From Megachile rotundata (Eukaryota > Arthropoda > Insecta > Hymenoptera > Megachilidae), in NCBI RefSeq assembly GCF_050947335.1, contig NW_027473514.1, forward strand, positions 62,001 through 126,000: 64,000 bases of DNA. Direction: 5' to 3'. A program made the translations under genes and the position numbers. The notes under the pieces were generated by a model, which was given only the letters and a program-made list of their open reading frames with translations, searched no databases and was not told the DNA's origin. Positions 51,960 to 63,496 of this stretch are shown piece after piece (position 1 is the first letter of the stretch; each line of letters starts with the position of its first letter).

Positions 51960-54615
51960 TGATAATAATAAGAGTAATAAGTATAGTACTTGTCGTTCTA
52001 TCGATCATATAAGCATAATATGGCTAATAATATGAGTTAGATTGATAATAGTATGAGTAATAGGTATAGTAATTGTCGTTCTATCGATCATATAAGCATA
52101 ATATGGCTAATAATATGAGTTAGATTGATAATAATAAGAGTAATAAGTACAGTAATTGTCGTTCGGTCGATCATATAAGCATAATATGGCTAATAATATG
52201 AGTTAGATTGATAATAATAAGAGTAGTGAGTATAGTAATTGTCGTTCTATCGATCATATAAGCATAATATGGCTAATAATATGAGTAAGATTGATATTAA
52301 TAATAGTAATAAGTGTAGTAATTGTCGTTCTATCGATCATATCTGCACAATATGGCTAATAATATGAGTTAGATTGATAATAATAAGAGTAATAAGTATA
52401 GTAATTGTCGTTCTATCGATCATATAAGCATAATATGGCTAATAATATGAGTTAGATCGATAATGATAAGAGTAGTAAGTACAGTAATTGTCGTTCTATC
52501 GATCATATGAGCATAATATGGCTAATAATATGAGTTAGATTGATAATAGTATGAGTAATAGGTATAGTAATTGTCGTTCTATCGATCATACAAGCACAAT
52601 ATGGTTAATAATATGAGTTAGATTAATAATAATAAGAGTAATAAGTATAGTAATTGTCGTTCTATCGATCATATAAGCATAATATGGTTAATAATATGAG
52701 TTAGATTCATAATAATAAGAGTAATAAGTATAGTAATTGTCGTTCTACCGATCATTTAAGCATAATATGGCTAATAATATGAGTTAGATTGATAATAATA
52801 AGAGTAATAAGTATAGTCATTGTCGTTCTATCGATCATATGTGCATAATATGGCTAATAATATGAGTTAGATTGATAATAGTAAGTGTAATAAGTATAGT
52901 AATTGTCGTTCTATCGATTATATATGCATAATATGGCTAATAATATGAGTTAGATTGATAATAATAAGAGTAATAAGTATAGTAATTGTCGTTCTATCGA
53001 TCATATAAGCATAATATGGCTAATAATATGAGTTAGATGGATAATAATAAGAGTAATGGGTATAGTAATTGTAGTTCTATCGATCATATCTGCATAATAT
53101 GGTTAATAATATGAGTTAGATTCATAATAATAAGAGTAATAAGTATAGTAATTGTCGTTCTATCGATCATATAAGCATAATATGGCTAATAATATGAGTT
53201 AGATCGATAATGATAAGAGTAGTAAGTACAGTAATTGTCGTTCTATCGATCATATGAGCATAATATGGCTAATAATATGAGTTAGGTTGATAATAATAAG
53301 AGTAATAAGTATAGTAAATGTCGTGCTATCGATCATATCTGCATAATATTTTTAATAATATGAGTTAGATTGATAATAGTGAGTGTAATAAGTATAGTAA
53401 TTGTCGTTCTATCGATCATATAAGCATAATATGGCTAATAATATGAGTTAGATTGATAATAATAAGAGTAATAAGTATAGTCATTGTCGTTCTATCGATC
53501 ATATGTGCATAATATGGCTAATAATATGAGTTAGATTGATAATAGTAAGTGTAATAAGTATAGTAATTGTCGTTCTATCGATTATATATGCATAATATGG
53601 CTAATAATATGAGTTAGATTGATAATAATAATAGTAATAAGTATAGTAATTGTCGTTCTATCGATCATATAAGCATAATATGGCTAATAATATGAGTTAG
53701 ATTGATAATAATAAGAGTAATGAGTATAGCAATTGTAGTTCTATCGATCATTTAAGCATAATATGGCTGGTAATATGAGTTAGATTGATAATAATAAGAG
53801 TAATAAGTATAGTAATTGTCGTTCTATCGATCATATAAGCACAATATGGCTAATAATATGAGTTAGATTGATAATAATAAGAGTAATAAGTATAGTAATT
53901 GTCGTTCTATCGATCATATAAGCATAATATGGCTAATAATATGAGTTAGATGGATAATAATAAGAGTAATGGGTATAGTAATTGTAGTTCTATCGATCAT
54001 ATCTGCATAATATGGTTAATAATATGAGTTAGATTCATAATAATAAGAGTAATAAGTATAGTAATTGTCGTTCTATCGATCATTTAAGCATAATATGCCT
54101 AATAATATGAGTTAGGTTGAGAAAAATAAGAATAATAAGTATAGTAATTGTCGTTCTGTCGATCATATAAGCATAATATGGCTAATAATATGAGTTAGAT
54201 TGATAATAATAAGAGTAATAAGTATAGTACTTGTCGTTCTATCGATCATATAAGCATAATATGGCTAATAATATGAGTTAGATTGATAATAGTATGAGTA
54301 ATAGGTATAGTAATTGTCGTTCTATCGATCATATAAGCATAATATGGCTAATAATATGAGTTAGATTGATAATAATAAGAGTAGTGAGTATAGTAATTGT
54401 CGTTCTATCGATCATATAAGCATAATATGGCTAATAATATGAGTTAGATTGATAATAATAAGAGTAATAAGTATAGTAATTGTCGTGCTATCGATCATTT
54501 AAGCATAATATGGCTAATATTATGAGTTAGATCGATAATGATAAGAGTAGTAAGTACAGTAACTGTCGTTCTGTCGCTCATATAAGCATAATATGGCTAA
54601 TAATATGAGTTAGAT
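51960..54615 (+). repeat. Domain III mosaic after the 48-monomer units
   Basis: Thirty-two monomers that mix pieces of known series. 52,126-52,540 follows the order of 42,081-42,495 (GTTCGGTCG, GTAGTGAG, GATATTAATAATAG with AATAAGTGTAG, TAAGAG, CATATGAGC). 53,288-54,615 follows monomers 34-48 of the 48-monomer unit, with one extra GTAGTGAG monomer at 54,367. The monomer at 52,541 is a hybrid of the GTATGAGTAATAGG and CATACAAGCACAAT types. No unique sequence separates the pieces. Confidence 0.7.
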
Positions 54616-57022
54616 TGATAATAGTATGAGTAATAGGTATAGTAATTGTCGTTCTATCGATCATATAAGCATAATATGGCTAATAATATGAGTTAGATTG
54701 ATAATAATAAGAGTAATAAGTACAGTAATTGTCGTTCGGTCGATCATATAAGCATAATATGGCTAATAATATGAGTTAGATTGATAATAATAAGAGTAGT
54801 GAGTATAGTAATTGTCGTTCTATCGATCATATAAGCATAATATGGCTAATAATATGAGTAAGATTGATATTAATAATAGTAATAAGTGTAGTAATTGTCG
54901 TTCTATCGATCATATCTGCACAATATGGCTAATAATATGAGTTAGATTGATAATAATAAGAGTAATAAGTATAGTAATTGTCGTTCTATCGATCATATAA
55001 GCATAATATGGCTAATAATATGAGTTAGATCGATAATGATAAGAGTAGTAAGTACAGTAATTGTCGTTCTATCGATCATATGAGCATAATATGGCTAATA
55101 ATATGAGTTAGATTGATAATAGTATGAGCAATAGGTATAGTAATTGTCGTTCTATCGATCATACAAGCACAATATGGTTAATAATATGAGTTAGATTAAT
55201 AATAATAAGAGTAATAAGTATAGTAATTGTCGTTCTATCGATCATATAAGCATAATATGGTTAATAATATGAGTTAGATTCATAATAATAAGAGTAATAA
55301 GTATAGTAATTGTCGTTCTACCGATCATTTAAGCATAATATGGCTAATAATATGAGTTAGATTGATAATAATAAGAGTAATAAGTATAGTCATTGTCGTT
55401 CTATCGATCATATGTGCATAATATGGCTAATAATATGAGTTAGATTGATAATAGTAAGTGTAATAAGTATAGTAATTGTCGTTCTATCGATTATATATGC
55501 ATAATATGGCTAATAATATGAGTTAGATTGATAATAATAATAGTAATAAGTATAGTAATTGTCGTTCTATCGATCATATAAGCATAATATGGCTAATAAT
55601 ATGAGTTAGATGGATAATAATAAGAGTAATGGGTATAGTAATTGTAGTTCTATCGATCATATCTGCATAATATGGTTAATAATATGAGTTAGATTCATAA
55701 TAATAAGAGTAATAAGTATAGTAATTGTCGTTCTATCGATCATATAAGCATAATATGGCTAATAATATGAGTTAGATTGATAATAATAAGAGTAATAAGT
55801 ATAGTAATTGTCGTTCTATCGATCATTTAATCATAATATGTCTAGTAATATAAGTTAGATTGATAATAATAAGAGTAATAAGTATAGTAATTGTCGTTCT
55901 ATCGATCATACAAGCACAATATGGTTAATAATATGAGTTAGATTAATAATAATAAGAGTAATAAGTATAGTAATTGTCGTTCTATCGATCATATAAGCAT
56001 AATATGGTTAATAATATGAGTTAGATTCATAATAATAAGAGTAATAAGTATAGTAATTGTCGTTCTATCGATCATTTAAGCATAATATGGCTAATAATAT
56101 GAGTTAGATTGATAATAATAAGAGTAATAAGTATAGTCATTGTCGTTCTATCGATCATATGTGCATAATATGGCTAATAATATGAGTTAGATTGATAATA
56201 GTAAGTGTAATAAGTATAGTAATTGTCGTTCTATCGATCATATAAGCATAATATGGCGAATAGTATGAGTTAGATTGATAATAATAAGAGTAATAAGTAT
56301 AGTAATTGTCGTTCTATCGATCATTTAAGCATAATATGGCTAGTAATATGAGTTAGATTGATAATAATAAGAGTAATAAGTATAGTAATTGTCGTTCTAT
56401 CGATCATATAAGCATAATATGGCTAATAATATGAGTTAGATCGATAATGATAAGAGTAGTAAGTACAGTAATTGTCGTTCTATCGATCATATATGCATAA
56501 TATGGCTAATAATATGAGTTAGATTGATAATAATAAGAGTAATGGGTATAGTAATTGTAGTTCTATCGATCATATCTGCATAATATGGTTAATAATATGA
56601 GTTAGATTCATAATAATAAGAGTAATAAGTATAGTAATTGTCGTGCTATCGATCATTTAAGCATAATATGGCTAATAATATGAGATAGGTTGATAAAAAT
56701 AAGAATAATAAGTATAGTAATTGTCGTTCTGTCGATCATATAAGCATAATATGGCTAATAATAAGAGTTAGATTGATAATAATAAGAGTAATAAGTATAG
56801 TAATTGTCGTTCTATCGATCATATAAGCATAATATGGCTAATAATATGAGTTAGGTTGATAATAATAGGAGTAATAAGTATAGTAAATGTCGTGCTATCG
56901 ATCATTTAAGCATAATATGGCTAATAATATGAGTTAGGTTGATAATAATAAGAGTAATAAGTATAGTAAATGTCGTGCTATCGATCATATCTGCATAATA
57001 TTTTTAATAATATGAGTTAGAT
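54616..57022 (+). repeat. 29-monomer block F, copy 1
   Basis: 2,407 bp that recur at 57,770-60,176 at an offset of 3,154 bp (38 monomers). The only differences I saw are GTATGAGCAATAGG here against GTATGAGTAATAGG (55,129), GGCGAATAG against GGCTAATAG (56,259) and GGCTAAT against GCCTAAT (54,845). The copies part at the TAGTGAGTG monomer: CATATAAGC follows here and CATATCTGC follows there. Confidence 0.85.
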
Positions 57023-57769
57023 TGATAATAGTGAGTGTAATAAGTATAGTAATTGTCGTTCTATCGATCATATAAGCATAATATGGCTAATAATATGAGT
57101 TAGATGGATAATAATAAGAGTAATGGATATAGTAATTGTAGTTCTATCGATCATATCTGCATAATATGGTTAATAATATGAGTTAGATTCATAATAATAA
57201 GAGTAATAAGTATAGTAATTGTCGTTCTATCGATCATTTAAGCATAATATGCCTAATAATATGAGTTAGGTTGAGAAAAATAAGAATAATAAGTATAGTA
57301 ATTGTCGTTCTGTCGATCATATAAGCATAATATGGCTAATAATATGAGTTAGATTGATAATAATAAGAGTAATAAGTATAGTACTTGTCGTTCTATCGAT
57401 CATATAAGCATAATATGGCTAATAATATGAGTTAGATTGATAATAGTATGAGTAATAGGTATAGTAATTGTCGTTCTATCGATCATATAAGCATAATATG
57501 GCTAATAATATGAGTTAGATTGATAATAATAAGAGTAATAAGTATAGTAATTGTCGTGCTATCGATCATTTAAGCATAATATGGCTAATATTATGAGTTA
57601 GATCGATAATGATAAGAGTAGTAAGTACAGTAACTGTCGTTCTGTCGCTCATATAAGCATAATATGGCTAATAATATGAGTTAGATTGATAATAATAAGA
57701 GTAATAAGTATAGTACTTGTCGTTCTATCGATCATATAAGCATAATATGGCTAATAATATGAGTTAGAT

Positions 57770-60176
57770 TGATAATAGTATGAGTAATAGGTATAGTAAT
57801 TGTCGTTCTATCGATCATATAAGCATAATATGGCTAATAATATGAGTTAGATTGATAATAATAAGAGTAATAAGTACAGTAATTGTCGTTCGGTCGATCA
57901 TATAAGCATAATATGGCTAATAATATGAGTTAGATTGATAATAATAAGAGTAGTGAGTATAGTAATTGTCGTTCTATCGATCATATAAGCATAATATGCC
58001 TAATAATATGAGTAAGATTGATATTAATAATAGTAATAAGTGTAGTAATTGTCGTTCTATCGATCATATCTGCACAATATGGCTAATAATATGAGTTAGA
58101 TTGATAATAATAAGAGTAATAAGTATAGTAATTGTCGTTCTATCGATCATATAAGCATAATATGGCTAATAATATGAGTTAGATCGATAATGATAAGAGT
58201 AGTAAGTACAGTAATTGTCGTTCTATCGATCATATGAGCATAATATGGCTAATAATATGAGTTAGATTGATAATAGTATGAGTAATAGGTATAGTAATTG
58301 TCGTTCTATCGATCATACAAGCACAATATGGTTAATAATATGAGTTAGATTAATAATAATAAGAGTAATAAGTATAGTAATTGTCGTTCTATCGATCATA
58401 TAAGCATAATATGGTTAATAATATGAGTTAGATTCATAATAATAAGAGTAATAAGTATAGTAATTGTCGTTCTACCGATCATTTAAGCATAATATGGCTA
58501 ATAATATGAGTTAGATTGATAATAATAAGAGTAATAAGTATAGTCATTGTCGTTCTATCGATCATATGTGCATAATATGGCTAATAATATGAGTTAGATT
58601 GATAATAGTAAGTGTAATAAGTATAGTAATTGTCGTTCTATCGATTATATATGCATAATATGGCTAATAATATGAGTTAGATTGATAATAATAATAGTAA
58701 TAAGTATAGTAATTGTCGTTCTATCGATCATATAAGCATAATATGGCTAATAATATGAGTTAGATGGATAATAATAAGAGTAATGGGTATAGTAATTGTA
58801 GTTCTATCGATCATATCTGCATAATATGGTTAATAATATGAGTTAGATTCATAATAATAAGAGTAATAAGTATAGTAATTGTCGTTCTATCGATCATATA
58901 AGCATAATATGGCTAATAATATGAGTTAGATTGATAATAATAAGAGTAATAAGTATAGTAATTGTCGTTCTATCGATCATTTAATCATAATATGTCTAGT
59001 AATATAAGTTAGATTGATAATAATAAGAGTAATAAGTATAGTAATTGTCGTTCTATCGATCATACAAGCACAATATGGTTAATAATATGAGTTAGATTAA
59101 TAATAATAAGAGTAATAAGTATAGTAATTGTCGTTCTATCGATCATATAAGCATAATATGGTTAATAATATGAGTTAGATTCATAATAATAAGAGTAATA
59201 AGTATAGTAATTGTCGTTCTATCGATCATTTAAGCATAATATGGCTAATAATATGAGTTAGATTGATAATAATAAGAGTAATAAGTATAGTCATTGTCGT
59301 TCTATCGATCATATGTGCATAATATGGCTAATAATATGAGTTAGATTGATAATAGTAAGTGTAATAAGTATAGTAATTGTCGTTCTATCGATCATATAAG
59401 CATAATATGGCTAATAGTATGAGTTAGATTGATAATAATAAGAGTAATAAGTATAGTAATTGTCGTTCTATCGATCATTTAAGCATAATATGGCTAGTAA
59501 TATGAGTTAGATTGATAATAATAAGAGTAATAAGTATAGTAATTGTCGTTCTATCGATCATATAAGCATAATATGGCTAATAATATGAGTTAGATCGATA
59601 ATGATAAGAGTAGTAAGTACAGTAATTGTCGTTCTATCGATCATATATGCATAATATGGCTAATAATATGAGTTAGATTGATAATAATAAGAGTAATGGG
59701 TATAGTAATTGTAGTTCTATCGATCATATCTGCATAATATGGTTAATAATATGAGTTAGATTCATAATAATAAGAGTAATAAGTATAGTAATTGTCGTGC
59801 TATCGATCATTTAAGCATAATATGGCTAATAATATGAGATAGGTTGATAAAAATAAGAATAATAAGTATAGTAATTGTCGTTCTGTCGATCATATAAGCA
59901 TAATATGGCTAATAATAAGAGTTAGATTGATAATAATAAGAGTAATAAGTATAGTAATTGTCGTTCTATCGATCATATAAGCATAATATGGCTAATAATA
60001 TGAGTTAGGTTGATAATAATAGGAGTAATAAGTATAGTAAATGTCGTGCTATCGATCATTTAAGCATAATATGGCTAATAATATGAGTTAGGTTGATAAT
60101 AATAAGAGTAATAAGTATAGTAAATGTCGTGCTATCGATCATATCTGCATAATATTTTTAATAATATGAGTTAGAT
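57770..60176 (+). repeat. 29-monomer block F, copy 2
   Basis: Counterpart of 54,616-57,022. Between the copies (57,023-57,769) lie nine monomers of the GTTGAGAAAAATAAG, GTACTTG and GTAACTG series, which itself recurs downstream near 60,760-61,500 and earlier at 51,380-51,960. After this copy, the TAGTGAGTG/CATATCTGC, GTAAAATG and GATTATATAAGC monomers follow the order seen in monomers 7-10 of the 48-monomer unit. Confidence 0.85.
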
Positions 60177-63100
60177 TGATAATAGTGAGTGTAATAAGTA
60201 TAGTAATTGTCGTTCTATCGATCATATCTGCATAATATGGCTAATAATATAAGTTAGATTGATAATAATAAGAGTAATAAGTATAGTAAAATGTCGTTCT
60301 ATCGATCATATAAGCATAATATGGCTAATAATATGAGTTAGATCGATAATGATAAGAGTAATAAGTACAGTAATTGTCGTTCTATCGATTATATAAGCAT
60401 AATATGGCTAATAATGTGAGTTAGGTTGATAAAAATAAGAATAATAAGTATAGTAATTGTCGTTCTATCGATCATATAAGCATAATATGGCTAATAATAT
60501 GAGTTAGATTGATAATAATAAGAGTAATGAGTATAGCAATTGTAGTTCTATCGATCATTTAAGCATAATATGGCTGGTAATATGAGTTAGATTGATAATA
60601 ATAAGAGTAATAAGTATAGTAATTGTCGTTCTATCGATCATATAAGCACAATATGGCTAATAATATGAGTTAGATTGATAATAATAAGAGTAATAAGTAT
60701 AGTAATTGTCGTTCTATCGATCATATAAGCATAATATGGCTAATAATATGAGTTAGATGGATAATAATAAGAGTAATGGGTATAGTAATTGTAGTTCTAT
60801 CGATCATATCTGCATAATATGGTTAATAATATGAGTTAGATTCATAATAATAAGAGTAATAAGTATAGTAATTGTCGTTCTATCGATCATTTAAGCATAA
60901 TATGCTAATAATATGAGTTAGGTTGAGAAAAATAAGAATAATAAGTATAGTAATTGTCGTTCTGTCGATCATATAAGCATAATATGGCTAATAATATGAG
61001 TTAGATTGATAATAATAAGAGTAATAAGTATAGTACTTGTCGTTCTATCGATCATATAAGCATAATATGGCTAATAATATGAGTTAGATTGATAATAGTA
61101 TGAGTAATAGGTATAGTAATTGTCGTTCTATCGATCATATAAGCATAATATGGCTAATAATATGAGTTAGATTGATAATAATAAGAGTAGTGAGTATAGT
61201 AATTGTCGTTCTATCGATCATATAAGCATAATATGGCTAATAATATGAGTTAGATTGATAATAATAAGAGTAATAAGTATAGTAATTGTCGTGCTATCGA
61301 TCATTTAAGCATAATATGGCTAATATTATGAGTTAGATCGATAATGATAAGAGTAGTAAGTACAGTAACTGTCGTTCTGTCGCTCATATAAGCATAATAT
61401 GGCTAATAATATGAGTTAGATTGATAATAATAAGAGTAATAAGTATAGTACTTGTCGTTCTATCGATCATATAAGCATAATATGGCTAATAATATGAGTT
61501 AGATTGATAATAGTATGAGTAATAGGTATAGTAATTGTCGTTCTATCGATCATATAAGCATAATATGGCTAATAATATGAGTTAGATTGATAATAATAAG
61601 AGTAATAAGTACAGTAATTGTCGTTCGGTCGATCATATAAGCATAATATGGCTAATAATATGAGTTAGATTGATAATAATAAGAGTAGTGAGTATAGTAA
61701 TTGTCGTTCTATCGATCATATAAGCATAATATGGCTAATAATATGAGTAAGATTGATATTAATAATAGTAATAAGTGTAGTAATTGTCGTTCTATCGATC
61801 ATATCTGCACAATATGGCTAATAATATGAGTTAGATTGATAATAATAAGAGTAATAAGTATAGTAATTGTCGTTCTATCGATCATATAAGCATAATATGG
61901 CTAATAATATGAGTTAGATCGATAATGATAAGAGTAATAAGTATAGTAATTGTCGTTCTATCGATTATATAAGCATAATATGGCTAATAATATGAGTTAG
62001 GTTGATAAAAATAAGAATAATAAGTATAGTAATTGTCGTTCTATCGATCATATAAGCATAATATGGCTAATAATATGAGTTAGATTGATAATAGTAAGTG
62101 TAATAAGTACAGTAATTGTCGTTCTGTCGATCATATAAGCATAATAGGGCTAATAATATGAGATAGATTGATAATAATAAGAGTAATAAGTATAGTAATT
62201 GTCGTTCTATCGATCATTTAAGCATAATATGGCTGGTAATATGAGTTAGATTGATAATAATAAGAGTAATAAGTATAGTAATTGTCGTTCTATCGATCAT
62301 ATAAGCATAATATGGCTAATAATATGAGTTAGATTGATAATAATAAGAGTAATAAGTATAGTAATTGTCGTTCTATCGATCATTTAATCATAATATGTCT
62401 AGTAATATAAGTTAGATTGATAATAATAAGAGTAATAAGTATAGTAATTGTCGTTCTATCGATCATACAAGCACAATATGGTTAATAATATGAGTTAGAT
62501 TAATAATAATAAGAGTAATAAGTATAGTAATTGTCGTTCTATCGATCATATAAGCATAATATGGTTAATAATATGAGTTAGATTCATAATAATAAGAGTA
62601 ATAAGTATAGTAATTGTCGTTCTACCGATCATTTAAGCATAATATGGCTAATAATACGAGTTAGATTGATAATAATAAGAGTAATAAGTATAGTCATTGT
62701 CGTTCTATCGATCATATGTGCATAATATGGCTAATAATATGAGTTAGATTGATAATAGTAAGTGTAATAAGTATAGTAATTGTCGTTCTATCGATTATAT
62801 ATGCATAATATGGCTAATAATATGAGTTAGATTGATAATAATAATAGTAATAAGTATAGTAATTGTCGTTCTATCGATCATATAAGCATAATATGGCTAA
62901 TAATATGAGTTAGATTGATAATAATAAGAGTAATGGGTATAGCAATTGTAGTTCTATCGATCATTTAAGCATAATATGGCTGGTAATATGAGTTAGATTG
63001 ATAATAATAAGAGTAATAAGTATAGTAATTGTCGTTCTATCGATCATATAAGCACAATATGGCTAATAATATGAGTTAGATTGATAATAATAAGAGTAAT

Positions 63101-63496
63101 AAGTATAGTAATTGTCGTTCTATCGATCATATAAGCATAATATGGCTAATAATATGAGTTAGATGGATAATAATAAGAGTTATGGGTATAGTAATTGTAG
63201 TTCTATCGATCATATCTGCATAATATGGTTAATAATATGAGTTAGATTCATAATAATAAGAGTAATAAGTATAGTAATTGTCGTTCTATCGATCATTTAA
63301 GCATAATATGCCTAATAATATGAGTTAGGTTGAGAAAAATAAGAATAATAAGTATAGTAATTGTCGTTCTGTCGATCATATAAGCATAATATGGCTAATA
63401 ATATGAGTTAGATTGATAATAATAAGAGTAATAAGTATAGTACTTGTCGTTCTATCGATCATATAAGCATAATATGGCTAATAATATGAGTTAGAT
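60177..63496 (+). repeat. Domain III distal mosaic
   Basis: Forty monomers continuing the domain III types. 60,763-61,400 repeats the GTTGAGAAAAATAAG series, with a lost C near 60,904. 61,589-61,900 repeats the GTTCGGTCG series, 45 monomers (3,735 bp) after 57,888. 62,330-62,900 repeats the CATTTAATCAT, CATACAAGCACAAT, TTAATAAT, GTTCTACCG, CATATGTGC and GATTATATATGC order. The region holds no gene or unique sequence. Confidence 0.7.
60899..60908 (+). other. Single-base deletion restoring monomer phase
   Basis: ATATGCTAATAAT replaces the ATATGCCTAATAAT of related copies (57,250; 63,308). The C lost here cancels the base gained near 60,290, and the window ends in its starting phase. Confidence 0.88.
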
